Shown here: piece by piece, positions 24,377 to 35,758 of the stretch
Layout of the letters: each line of letters begins with the position of its first letter
Position numbering within the stretch: the first letter of the stretch is position 1
NCBI GenBank assembly: GCA_025917655.1
Contig: CP084616.1
Location: 1-64,000 of the forward strand
Direction: 5' to 3'
From: Chlorella sorokiniana
Taxonomy: Eukaryota > Chlorophyta > Trebouxiophyceae > Chlorellales > Chlorellaceae
DNA length: 64,000 nt
Translations under genes and position numbers: made by a program
The notes under the pieces: generated by a model
What the model was told of the DNA's origin: nothing
Databases searched by the model: none
Seen by the model: the letters and a program-made list of their open reading frames with translations, nothing else

Positions 24377-26224
24377 ATGCATACTTCGCGACTGCCTGCG
24401 CGTGGCACTGCTCAGCCGACAGCCGCTAGCGTCCCGGCTTGGGTCGGGCGGCCACCGCCTGTTGCCGCTCTCCGCCTCCAGCGGTCTGCTGCCTTGGGCT
24501 GTGCTCACCGTCGGTGCAGACGCTTGCAGCCGGTCGTGACAGCAGTGTCTGCAGCAGAGGAGCAGACGGCTAGCGGCAACAGGTCCTTACCAGGTGAGAT
24601 GGTGCTTGCAGGCTGTGGCCCGCTGGTTGGCGCAGCGGCTGCGGAGCCTGCTGATGGGTGTGGTCCCACTGCCGCATGGGTGCTGACAGCAGCCGGTCAA
24701 CCCCTGTGGCCTTTGTTGCGGCTGCAGAACTCAACGAGGCCAAGCAACGGCTGCTTGCGGCGGCAGCGGGAACGGAGCGCGGCGCCGGCGCGAGTGGGCT
24801 GCGGCGCGGGGAGGTGGAAGAAGCTCAGGTGCGGGCATTACCCGTGGCACCGGGCCGCATGCCACCGCTTTGCAGCCCGTGCTCTGCAGTCTGGGTATGC
24901 TATGTTTGCCAGAAGGTCTGCAATGTCTGTGCTGCGTGCTCAACGGCATGCAGGTGGCAGTGGAGCGGTACGCGGCAGGACAGGAGCTGGACTTTGAGCT
25001 GCTGTGCGGCAGCTGGCGGCTGTGCTACACCACCGCCCGCGATGTGCTGCCGCTCGTGGCCCCGCAGCGGCCGCCTGCACTGGTGCAGGTGCGTTCGCGT
25101 GGCTGCCGCGCGGCAGTTGCTGAGGGGCTGCAGTTGGAGCTTCATGGCGGCCGCTGCCAGCCCGGCGCACTGCCGTTGCCATGCATGCGGACACCCCCAT
25201 TTCCCATCCCCCAACCTCTTGACCCCAAACAATGGACTAACAGCGATGTGCTGCCCGCCTTGCTCTCCCCTCCCTCACCCACCCAACCCCTGGGAAGGTG
25301 GGCGCCATTTACCAGCGCTTCAGCTCACTCGCCGAGGGCCGCGTGCAAAATGTGATTGAGGCGCGGCTTCCACCGCCGCCTCCGCTGGCCCTGCTGGCGC
25401 CCGATGCATGGCTGGAGGCAACGCTTGTGGTGGAGGCTTCGTGACGAGCCACGCACCGCACGCAGCATTGCGCTTAGCTTCCTGTGAGCCAACCTCTTGC
25501 TTTGTGCTTCCGTCTAAGCATGCCTGTTTGTGGAGGGTTGGCTGTGGTGGAGGGTGGATGGAGGCCATCGGCATCCCGCTGATCTTGGGCACAGGCTGGC
25601 TGCGGCCCTGGCTGCCCTAGTGCTCCTCTGCTCCCGGCACTGCCGCCGCCCCCAACCCTGGCCTGGCCCACCCACCATCCTTCCCCCACACCCCACACCG
25701 ACCCACCCACTTCCACCCACCTCCACCCCCGGCATGCAGGGAGGCTGGCGTGCGCGGCGCCACACCCAGCCCCGCTCTGCAAAACCTGCTAGCGTCGCCG
25801 CTGCTTCCGCGGGGCTGGTGGAACCAGCAGGCGCTGCTGGCGCTGAAGCAGGCGCGCCGCTGCCGTGACTTGGCTCTGGTGCCGGCGTTCTGAAGTTGTG
25901 CTGCGGGTGGATCCACTGAGGCTCGTGGGCGCAGCCTGTCTCACCTGCTGAGGATGCATGCGCAGCTCCTAGCCTGGTTGCCCGGGGCACTGACCCACCG
26001 CCCACCCCAACCCCCATCCTCCCCACGTCGCAGCTGTCGCTGTCTGTGCCACTGGTGACGCGGCTGCCGGGGCGGCCAGCGAGCAGCGGCAGCCTGTGGG
26101 TCTCAACTACATGCTCACCTACTTGGACGACGACATGCTGATTGGCCGGGCGCAGGGCAACGGCGGTGTGTTTGTGTTCACTCGCGCGGCAGAGGGGGAG
26201 CGTGCGGAGGAGGGCAGCGAGTGA
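24377..26224 (+). CDS. Plastid lipid-associated protein (PAP/fibrillin)
   Basis: Structural or lipid-binding protein of plastoglobules and thylakoids. The transit peptide runs from MHTSRLPARG to about VVTAVSAAEEQ. The fibrillin domain is spread over several exons: helix ELNEAKQRLLAAAAG, strand DFELLCGSWRLCYTT, VGAIYQRFSSLAEGRVQNVI, SLSVPLVTRLPG and the C-terminal signature LNYMLTYLDDDMLIGRA plus GNGGVFVF. The C-terminal tail is acidic and ends at TGA 26222-26224. The start is the first in-frame ATG before the transit peptide. Which fibrillin subgroup it belongs to cannot be decided by eye. Confidence 0.85.
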
Positions 26225-26697
26225 GGGACGGCGGATGCTGCCCGACACTGCTCGGCTTGGCTGACCACCTGCATCTTGCCCCATTTGATTAGACGAGCTT
26301 ACGCGATAACAGAACGAGCGTGACCGTACTTAACAGCCAAAAGACTCACTGTAATTGCCAAAGGTTATCACGGAGGGAGCTGCAAACAGGCTGGAAAAGG
26401 GCAAACGGCCACAATTGGCAGCTGCCAGCGCCGCTTTACCGCGGCACCCACAGCACCTGTGCAGCACCCACACGGCAACAGCGGCCACTACAGGCAGGCC
26501 TGCTCAGCTGCAGGCCGGGCACTTTCAGCTCCAGGGGGCCCAGCGCCTGTTTCCAGCCATCCGGGAGCAACCGGAGACACTTGCGGGCACAGCCACCTGA
26601 ATGGTGGCGGACCGCTGGGTGTTGGGCACTCGCCTGGGCGTGGCAGCCCACCGACGGTACCGCTGCCGCAGCAGGACGCCGCAGCGCGTCGCCGCCC
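26225..26697. other. Convergent intergenic region (two 3' UTRs)
   Basis: About 470 bp between the convergent fibrillin and epimerase genes. No ORF with recognisable content. Confidence 0.45.
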
Positions 26698-29600
26698 TCA
26701 GTCGTCGTAGACCAGGCACTCGGGCTGGTCGGGGTTGCCCTCGCAGAAGTCGGCCAGCGGGTCGGAGGAGAAGAGGAAGGAGGTGGTGCCGGTCCAGGAG
26801 GCGCCGGGGGCCAGCTGCACGGGGGTGTAGGCCGCGTTCTCCACGCACACAAACTCCCTGCCGATCGGATGAGGGTGGCGGGGGAAAGGGAAAGGGGGCA
26901 GGTGTGAGGAGGGAGAAATTGGGAGTAGCCAGCGCTGGAGCAAAGGAAGGGTTTGCTGCCGAGAGTAGAGATGGCGGGGCAGAATGTATGGCTGTGCACA
27001 CGCAGGCTGGCGAGTGCAGGTGAAGCTGCCCGCCCTCTGTGCATCCGCCAGCGGGCGCCCAGACGGGCCCCAAAGCCTGGCCGCCTGCCTTCCCGCGGTA
27101 CAGCAGGTGAAAGGATCCGGGACTCGAAGCCAAAATGAAAAGGAGGGGGAGCGGGGTTCTCACTTGTAGCAGGCCTCCATGGCGGTCCAGGGCGTCCACA
27201 GCACCAGGTCAGACCAGCCGCTGCTGGCCAGGCCCACATCACCTGCAGGGCCAGGCGGGCCAGGCGGGCGGCTGCGTCAGCATGCGGAATGGGTGCGCTG
27301 CCCTGCATGCGGGCTGGCCAGGTGCCAAAGAACCTGCATCGCCCTACCCAGCTGCCTCGAAACAACCTGTACCTACGCACCACTCCACACCAACTCCCAC
27401 AGCAGGCATCCCCACACCAGTGAACGTCCTCCTGATGCCTGTTGTCCAGGCGCTTTCACCCATCACACCCATCACATGCCCTCACCGCTGGCGCAACCCC
27501 TTCACCCCCTCCCCCTCCCGCAGCCCCCCAAACACCCACCCACCCACCCATCCCCCCCACCCCCCTCACCCCCCACCCCCGCCCCACACCATCCACTCAC
27601 CGCTGCCGTTGTCCAGGACCACCTTTGGCGGAGCAGAGCGGTACACAGAGTCCACGGGCCCCCGGAAAGCAGCCAGCTCCCGCAGCTCCTTGTGCACAGA
27701 GGGGTGCTTGGCATCCTTCACCTGCCGGGATGCAAGGAGCACAGCAGACAAAGGGCGATTGCATGGGCAGCGCTATGGCAGGGAGCAGCAGGGCCAGTTG
27801 CCACAAGGCACCTGGCGACTGTTGCCGGCCAAGCTTGCCAGGTCTGGGTCGCAGCACAAGACGCAACGACAAAATAATGGGGTGGGCCCGCAGGACTGCG
27901 TGACCAGCTGCCACGCAGCTGCCAGGAAGATGGCTCTCACCCTGTCCAGGTACTCCAGCCCCTGCAGGCCCCGCACCGTGGCGGCCTCCACATCCGCCAC
28001 GCCAAAGTAGCTGCAAGGAGCAAGGCCGAGGGAAGCCAAAATTGTGGGATTGGGCTAGTAGGGGTGCTGGTTGGTAAGAAACCAGGGGATAGGCGCGGTC
28101 GACAGTCAAGGGGCGATTCTACTGCCAGCAAGGAAGGTCGCCGGCAGGCAACCAGAATGGGCACAGCAAGACCACCCGGGAGCCTCTGGCAGCCCCACCT
28201 CCTGCCCAGCCTGCACCGCCCTTGAAGCTGGCAGCACCGTTATGCTGCTGCGTAGGCCCCACCACGGCCCTGGCGCCAGCGGTGTCGCCCACCTGTGCAA
28301 CGAGGCTGTGAACTCCAGCGGCTTGTCACCGGTGTTGGTCACCTTGAGCCGCGTGGCCAGCTGGTCGCCCTCCAGCGTCACCACGTACTCAGCCTGACGG
28401 GAGGGCGGGAGCGTGGGTTGTGGGAAAAGAAAGTGTGTGGGTGGGTGCGTGGGTGGGGAGGGGGCTTGAACCCAGGCCAAGTGTGTTGGTGCAAGCAGCG
28501 GACACTGAGCTGCTACAGGTTTCATCAGCACAGCGGCACAACGGCACGCTGGCGGCACAACAAATCCCCGTCGACCGGCAGGCACCCGTTCCACCGATTC
28601 ACACATGCCCTGCAGCCCACCTGAAAGGTGTGGGGCCACATGGCGCGGGTGTACTCGCTGTCGGTGAGAACCAGGGTGACCGACGGGCTGCCGGCTCCGT
28701 CGGAGGCTGCCGCCAGCCGCCAGTCCACGTTGCGGGCAAAGCCGTGCAGCTGCATGGGACCGGGGCCGAACTGCAGGGGAGGAGGCGGTGGAGGGGTGCG
28801 GCTTGAGGAGGCACAGCGAGCTGTGCGGGGCAGGCCTTCACCCGGGATCAGAGCGCCGGGCGGGAGCCCAGACAAGCGCACGCCTTGCGGTGCAGCCCGC
28901 CGCTGGCCACCACATTCAGCTGACCTGCTGCAGCGGCAGCAGACACGGGGACCTCTGCCGGAACAAACCCTTCAACAGCCCCTAAAGACCAAGGTGTTGC
29001 AACAGGCAGGCCCCCGGCACCGACCTGGGGAAGCAGTGCGGGATGCCGCCGCTGATGGGCTTCGACTTGTCAAACACGGCGTCGGGCGGATGTACAGCAC
29101 TGCGGTACAATGGACAGCAAAGAGCGTCACATGGTGCAGGAAGCATGCTGCTGCCGGGACAAGAGGGGCCACTGGGGCAGGGAAATGCCAGTGCTGCGCC
29201 GCCGCAGCCCGCCTGGCCCTCCCAGTGGGCATGCGCTGGTTCTGGTACATGCCGCCAGGTGTTTCCCAGTGGCCACTCACCCTCCTTGCCCAGCGAGGTC
29301 TTCCAGGAGGTGACGCAGCCCCCAAACAGGGTGACCTGCAGCCGGGAGGGGCCGGGCGGCAATAGGACTTGCTACTGATTCAACCATGCTGCCTGTAATC
29401 TGGTCGCACTAGCAGACCCCATGCCGGTAATGCCCATTACCCCTTGCCTGCCCACCTCGGCGGTGGCCCCGGTGGCACTGGTGAGAAAAACGGTGGGCAG
29501 CAGGCCGCGCCCTCCTTGACCTCCACCGCCCCAGACTTGCCTGCAGGCATGTAAACATGCTGGTTCACGGGTCGCAATGGCCGGCAACATGGGTTGGCCC

Positions 29601-29979
29601 AGAGAATGTGAGGAAGCCCCTGTGCTTGGCGAAGCCCGATGTCTGACGGGCTGCCGCCATTCCCCCTGAGGCCCATACCGCGCACCGTACTGAGCATTCA
29701 GCGCCTCCACATCAGCGGTTGACGCGGCCTGGGCGACCACGGCGCTGCGCGGCGAGGGCAGGGGGCCCGGCGCCAGGAAGCCGCAGGCCGCGCAGGAGCG
29801 GCGGCAGCGGCAGGGCGCCTGCCAAGCGGGGCGGCGGCGGAGCGTCAGTGACTTCACGCGCTGATGGGTTGCGCGGCATGCACGGCATTCTGTCTGAGCG
29901 CTATATCAGGGTTATACCTGGCAACGAAGGGCTGAGCACGGGCCACCGGTGCGGTGTGGAGAGCCAGGGTTTGCGCCAT
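26698..29979 (-). CDS. Glucose-6-phosphate 1-epimerase (aldose epimerase family)
   Basis: Interconverts alpha and beta hexose-6-phosphates, feeding glycolysis or starch metabolism. Conserved exons in order: VTLFGGCVTSWKTSLGKE, SKPISGGIPHCFP, FGPGPMQLHGFARNVDWRL (His-Gly-Phe-Ala-Arg site), DSEYTRAMWPHTFQ, EYVVTLEGDQLATRLKVTNT, SYFGVADVEAATVRGLQG, then WSDLVLWTPWTAM, EFVCVENAAYTPVQLAPGAS and TTSFLFSS. The stop is at 26698-26700 after ECLVYDD. Upstream, VVAQAASTADVEALNAQYG precedes the domain. The start is uncertain: ATG at 29979 opens a transit-like peptide (MAQTLALHTAPVARAQPFVA) with a good GT donor, but its phase does not match the next exon, so either the splice differs or a base is missing. 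Confidence 0.85.
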
Positions 29980-30050
29980 TGCGTGATCGCTGCCTGAAAG
30001 TGACACGAAACGTATCCGAAATACGATCGAAATCCGGTAGATAGCAGCGC

Positions 30051-30059
30051 TTAGGGTTT
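30051..30059 (-). promoter_or_regulatory. Telo-box-like motif upstream of the epimerase gene
   Basis: AAACCCTAA on the minus strand lies about 70 nt upstream of the proposed epimerase ATG. In plants this telo-box occurs in promoters of growth and translation genes. It could instead be a chance match or telomeric remnant. Confidence 0.3.
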
Positions 30060-30276
30060 GGACCATGGCAATGAGGAGGGCTGCTGATGCTGGCGCTGGC
30101 GGCATCGCCGCCGCCCAACTGTCATCTGCCACGTCGCATGTTGCCCTGGAGCCCCTTCACTTTGCGTCTGTTTCATTCAGGATCCAGTAAGCCGACATAG
30201 ACCACGGTGTAAGGTTAAATCGCCTTCAGCGGCGGCAAACAGCCGAGGCGGCAGCCGCCATCGGCGACCGCCGGCG

Positions 30277-31660
30277 TCATCCAACAGGGCCGGCATACGT
30301 GTGGTCGCCCTCCGCCGCTATCTTGAAAGGCACCTCTATCCTGAGTATGCGCAGCACGATTTCATTGTCTGGGTTGGCCATGGCTCGTTTAAAAACGAGC
30401 AGTGGCCGGTCGGCAGATGCGGTTCGAACGTGAGGCTGGGCGGGCGGGAAAACTGGACCAAGCATGCATGGCGGCCAGCCGATGCATTGCTGTCAACACG
30501 CAGGTCTGCATCGCTGCAAGCACCAACTTGTAGTGCTGAGCAGTAATGCGATCCACAGTGTCCCACTCGTCCACCTGGCCCCACACCTGGCAGCAGGCGG
30601 GCGGCGGTCGGGGCAACAGAGGCAGTTAAATAAACCGAGTCAACCGAGACACAATCGCTGCTGAACACGGAGAGTCTGGGACTGACCCCGAAAACAGCTC
30701 ACAGAGGCTGTTGATTGCAGGCCAAGCCCTCCCAGAACGCCCAATTTTGGGACCCCAGGGCAAAGACTGGTGTGGTGGAGGCTCACCGGATGCGAGTTGC
30801 CCCACTCGGGGTGGTCACCCAGCGCTACAAACCAGTCTCTGCCGCCTGGGATGAAGCACGCGTGGCCACGCTTCACCTCAATGGCGCCCTCAAAGGGGGC
30901 ACCTGCACAGGAGGAGGGAGAGCCCTGGCCAGCCGTACAGAGTGGCCGCAGCTGTGCACAACAGCGCGGGCAGTCAAGGCGAGCAGCGCCAGCAGCTTGA
31001 ACGGATAACCGTGCCCGCGGGTGCTAGGGATACTATCCACCCCACAGTGCACAAAGCTTGTCTTGCCTCAGGCAAGTCGTGCAAGCGGCCCTGCAGCAGA
31101 GCGTAGGGCGGACCCAGCGGGCTCTGGCGAGGTCCAGGGCGCGCCTCGTTCCTGCACGGGCAGCGCGCGTTGCGGGGTTGGCATGAAGTGCGGTTGCAGC
31201 GCTGCGGGGCAGCAGGAGGGTGCACAAACCAGACCCCCAGACATGCCTAAAACTCGTGACTGGCGTGATTGTATGACCCATCAGCGCACCTGTAAAATGC
31301 GCAGCGGTAGGCGGAGGTGCAGTTGCGCGCAGCTGCGAGCGCCCACACCATTCCGGTGATGCGGGGCGCGAGCCGCTCCAGCAGCCGGATCCTGATGGCC
31401 CCAAACTGAGTATACAGCACAACAGCACGACCAGGCTCAGTCAGCCTCGGTGTAATGGCCGCGGTTGCCTGGAGGCTCCGGGCTGCTCCTTGACTGCCGC
31501 CCCTGCTGCCCTCGCCGCTGCTGCTCCTGGGTTTTCCGCTGAGCCACCTGCAGGGCTGGGTGCGGGATCCTGATGTCAGCATCGTTCCTGCTGCACGCCA
31601 TGCCGCCATGAAAAGGAGCAGCAGCGCCCCTGAGTGCACCCTACGGTGTCGCAATTTCAT
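30277..31660 (-). CDS. Membrane-anchored cyclophilin-like protein
   Basis: Cyclophilin-type peptidyl-prolyl isomerase fold, in a divergent plant/algal form. The start ATG (31658-31660) opens MKLRHRRVHSGALLLLFMAA, a basic stretch and hydrophobic segment that fits a type II anchor or signal peptide. The domain follows: VVLYTQFGAIRIRLLERLAP, ARNCTSAYRCAFYR, PPYALLQGRL, KRGHACFIPGGRDWFVALGD, HPEWGNSH, VWGQVDEWDTVDRI and EIVLRILRIEVPFKI. The active-site Arg and Phe/Trp set of strong isomerases is only partly recognisable, so activity is uncertain. The stop is 30277-30279. Secretory-pathway location is inferred. Confidence 0.75.
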
Positions 31661-32300
31661 ACGACACGCTGAAAGCCGCTGTTTTACGGCTGCAGTGCGA
31701 TCAGTGCAGATTTTAGACGGTTTGAGGCTTTGGGACCTTGGATGGATGACACGCCGGCGATTGATGTGAGCAGTGCCAGGCAGGCACAGCGGTGCGCCGC
31801 GGTGCCGCCGCCACCGCTGTTAGGTGCGGAAGGGATTGTGCCCGGCCTGGATCTGGAGCAGAACATACATCAGCCTATCCTGGATATACAAGCTGAACTT
31901 TTCGTCACCCTCAGCAACAGGCACAAAAGTGAGCTCACGTCGAGGACCAGCAACTTATTGCAAGTGACTCCGTTCACCGTTTAATATCGTGAGAAGGATC
32001 AGAATACGTACAACTGTGCTGTAGAATCATATACTTTGATGGCAGTCAAGAATGAGCGGCCTTGAACGATGGTTTCCTGTTCGTTGTCACAGCGGGCGGG
32101 TGCGGCTGACGTGTCCTGCCTGCAGCTAGTAGTGTGGTTAGGAGGCAAGATCAGCTTGGGATTTCGCTGCCAACGACTGCATCATTTCTTTGACGCGTTT
32201 CGATGCTCCACGGAGACTTCTCGAGTTGAAAAAACAGATCGCTTGACAGCCGGGTTAACTCTGTGGCTTGCTGCGATCTTCAAGCGGGTGCACAGCGGTC
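31661..32300. other. Divergent promoter region (cyclophilin-like / POLD3)
   Basis: 640 bp between two genes transcribed away from each other. It must contain both promoters. It also contains the small ORF listed separately at 31742-31984. Confidence 0.5.
31742..31984 (+). CDS. Possible small protein, 80 aa
   Basis: ATG-started ORF (MDDTPAIDVSSARQAQRC...) ending LLQVTPFTV before a stop, with mixed composition including GLDLEQNIHQPILDIQAEL. It is less Ala/Arg-rich than the chance ORFs of this GC-rich DNA. No homology is recognised. It could be a 5' leader ORF of POLD3, a real small gene, or chance. Confidence 0.2.
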   Translation: MDDTPAIDVSSARQAQRCAAVPPPPLLGAEGIVPGLDLEQNIHQPILDIQAELFVTLSNRHKSELTSRTSNLLQVTPFTV

Positions 32301-35296
32301 ATGGCCCCTTTGACGGTAGCAGGCATCCTACAAGAGCTGGAGGACGTCGTGGGTGACCAGCTTCAGGTGGCGTGGTGCTGCCGCAGCTTGGCTGTTGCCC
32401 CACATCACTTGAAAGGACGATCTCAACGGAATGCGCACACCCCGGCGAGAGTGCGCCGACCTTGCCCTGACCTGTTGCCGCGCCGCCGGCATCCGCGTTT
32501 CTGTGCAGGTGGTCACCTATAAATGGCTGGGCCGCCGCTACAACGTGCCCTACGACACCTCCAAGCGTATTCTGTTTGACTTCATCACGCGGCACCCGCA
32601 GGCACGTTTCCGCTTGGGGGCCAGCGTTTTGTTCTGATTGTCAGGAACGCGAGTATGCGCTCGCTCTCGAGTCCCACCGCCGCCCTGCTTCTCCCGACCG
32701 TTCCACTGCCAGCAGAAGGTGAAGGCCACCTTCTTGCTCAGCGGATGGACCAGCGAGAGTGGCGGGCCAGCGCGGCATGTCGTGCGCATCGTTGAGGGGC
32801 AGCAGGTGGGTCGGCCGCTGCTTCCGGCGCACGTTGCTGCTCGGTTTGTGTTCCCGCAACCTGTTGGCTGCTCTTGGCTGCTCCCAGCCAGGCCTGCTGT
32901 CATCCCGGACCCACGGCTCCCTTCTGACCTCCTTGACCTTGCTGTGCAGCTGGAGGCAGAGAAGGCGCGGCTGGATGTTGTCACCGCCATGCACGTGTAC
33001 AGCGTGCAGCCAGGGGTGCCCAAGGTGTGTGCGGCAGGGGGCGGGGGGGGGGGGGGGGGCAGCCTGAAGCAACTGGCAGGCATGCTTGGGAATGGCACAG
33101 ATAGGCGTCAGGGCGGGAAGGCAGCCCTGCCATTGAGGATCAAGCGGGACAGCCCAGGGGCTGCGCCGGGCTGTGATGGTTCCACACTGTACTGCCAGCC
33201 AAACGCTGAACAACGCTGATATGTGCGACCCAGGGTTACCGCTCTTTACCGCGCCTGTACTGCAGGACGCCAGCGACCTGTACAACGCCGACTATGCCCA
33301 GACGCAGCAGCTTTTTGCCAGGCTGCTCGCCAGCAGCGCGGGTGGGTGGCCCAGAGAACGTCGGGCTGACGGGGCAGGCAACACGGGTTCCAACAAGGGA
33401 GCATGGCGGGCCTGCGGGGCCCGCTCGGCCAGCCAGCGCAGCCGCCCACACCGCCTCCTGTCTGCTGGTGTGCGCCCTCTGGCTGCCAGCTCATGCGACC
33501 GCTGCTGTTGGCTGGCCTGCAGATGAGGCGGGGGACAACCCGCTGGCTTCAAACCTCCTCAACGCCGTGCAGTGCCCAGCCATGCGCTTCGATCCCGCCC
33601 TGGCCGCCCGCCGCCCCGTCCCCGCGGCGGCAGGAACCAAGGCACCGCCCAAGCCCGCAGCGGCTGCCCCCAAGCCGGCGGCGGCAGCTGCCCAAAGCCA
33701 ACGGCTGCAGCGCCGGCTAAGGCAGCGTCCCCCGCCAAGAAGGGCGGCAGCCCGGCCGGCGCCAGCAAGAAGGCTGCCGGCAGTGGCGGCACTGCCCAGA
33801 TGAACACGATGTGGGGCAAGGCAGACAGCAAGGCCAAGGAAACGGCTGCTGCCAAGGATGCTGCGGCTGCGGCAGCGGCGGCAGCCGAAAGGGAGAGGGG
33901 ACAGCAGGGCAAGGCTGCTGCGCCGGCAACGGCGGGCTCAGATGACAGCTGGGGCGACAGTTCGGATGGGGAGGGCGATCTTGCTGTGATGGCGGGCAAA
34001 GGTGGGCTGGATGGCTGCCATGGGTGTAGTTCGGCAGTGCTTACTGGTCATGCAGCTCAACCAGCTGCGGATCCAATGCAACATGCTGTGTGCCCTATGC
34101 TTTTTACTAAGAAGACAGCTAGTTGGCCGCCGCTGCGCAGGCAAGAAGTCGCGGCAGCTTCTGGAAGAAAGCGATAGCGAAGAGGAGGAGGCGGAGGCAC
34201 CCAAGCCGCCCCCGCGAAACGCAGCAAGCCGACGGCCGGCGGCGGCGCCAAGCGGGCAGCAGGCAGTGGTGGCGCTGCAAAGAAGAGCGGCGGAGCCAAG
34301 CGCAAGCAGCCAGCCAAGGCAGCGGGCGAGGGGGCGAAGGCGAGGGGGCCGAGGGTGAAGGAGAGCAGAGCGTGGAAGCAGACGCAGGCGCTGCCACAGG
34401 CGCCAAGTGGGGGACCGTCAAAGTACGCGCAAACGAGCAAGGTGCGTCACCGGGCGGCCTCTGCCGCCTCACAACCTTTGCCCCCTGCCTGCCGCAGTCC
34501 CTGCCCTGCAGCTCCGCCTGCCAGTTGCAGTGCAGTGCCTCCTCTCCTGTCTGTTAAAACGAAGCGCCCTGTGCAATGTCCCTGCTGGCACTCAATCGCC
34601 TCCCGGTTTGGCCACGCCCTGCCCCCTGGTGCAGGCGGTAAGCGCAAGCGCCGCGTGATGCGCACTTTTTACAACGACGCCGGGGAGGAGGTTACGGGTA
34701 AGCTGTGGCAGTGGCAGCATGCTATGTTGGTTGCGTCACACTGCCTGCCAGCTAGTTGCCATCGCACAGCATCCAGCTGGCTTGTTTTCTGGTGTGGTTG
34801 CTGCCAATATTTGGCCGCAGCGCTTTCCTGATGTCACACACGCTTGCACACCGCCAACCACACCCAAGCATGATGTCTGGACGTACACACACACACATCT
34901 GGCATCCCACCCCTGCAGAGATGGTGGAGGAGGATGTGGAAGAGGAGGCGGCGCTAGCCCCTGCCCCGCCAGCGCAGCAGCAGCAGCAGCAAGCAGCGGT
35001 GGAGCCCGCGCCTGCCAAGCCGGTGAGATACAGGGTCTTTCGACTTGGGCAATGCCGCTGTAACTTGTGTGCTGCTGTTTGGAGCAATGCATTTGACTTC
35101 TGGACTCCCTTTTGCTGCGAGCCAGTTTTGAGAAGCAGTCCGCTAACTGACAACGCTGTGCCTCCCTATGCAGCCCGCGCCCGCAGCTGCAGCCAAACCT
35201 GCAGCCGGCAGTGGCGGCGCCAAGAAGGGCAGCAAGGCAGCAGCCGCTGCACAGAAGGGGCAGAAGGGCATCATGAGCTTCTTTACAAAGAAGTAA
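32301..35296 (+). CDS. POLD3: DNA polymerase delta subunit 3 (Cdc27/p66-like)
   Basis: Accessory subunit that links DNA polymerase delta to PCNA in the nucleus. The N-terminal winged-helix-type domain is seen as MAPLTVAGILQELEDV, VTYKWLGRRYNVPYDTSKRI, KVKATFLLSGWTSE, ARHVVRIVEGQQ and KARLDVVTAMHVYSVQPGVP. A long disordered middle follows, rich in Lys, Ala and acidic runs (LLEESDSEEEEAEAP). RRVMRTFYNDAGEEVT is a conserved C-terminal stretch. The last residues, QKGIMSFFTKK, form a canonical PCNA-interacting PIP box. Stop TAA is at 35294-35296. TGTAA at 35407-35411 may be its poly(A) signal. Exon joins are in phase; for example DV joins VVTYKW. Confidence 0.9.
33043..33059 (+). repeat. 17-bp G homopolymer in POLD3 intron
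   Basis: A run of 17 G directly after a GC-rich intron start. Its length is unreliable in any sequencing technology. Confidence 0.9.
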
Positions 35297-35758
35297 GCAA
35301 GGTGGTAGCGCCCTGTCGGCGGCAGCGTCGGCCCGGCGAGCTGTGCTGCTCAGGACGATCTCCTGCGTATTGCTTTGACTGCTTGAAGAAGCCCTGGTGT
35401 TGTGCCTGTAAGCTGCTTGATGAGATGTGAGCCTTTGTTCATCACAAGAAAGGCTTGGACAGGGGCCGAGCGACGCACGGCCAGGTGGGACCCCTGCAGA
35501 GCAGCGTGTCAAGGGGTGCGGCGTAACCCCAGCGCCATGGCGTCGCTCATTCGCAACACTATGTTTGCCTTGCAACAGGGAAACTCTCTCGCGATTTTGT
35601 GTGTGCATGCTGCGTGCTACGGCTGGCACCCATCCTGATCGCGTGCGCCAAAGAGACGTTAATGGCGTTCTCGCTAACTGCCATGGCCCTCTTGTGCTTA
35701 TAAAATTTGTCCTTTATCTTCTGCAGCGCCTCCTGGCCCCGACCAAGTCTGGGTTCCG
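35297..35758. other. Intergenic region, no gene seen
   Basis: About 460 bp between POLD3 and the F-box gene, both on the plus strand. TGTAA at 35407-35411 fits the POLD3 poly(A) signal. No other feature. Confidence 0.4.
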
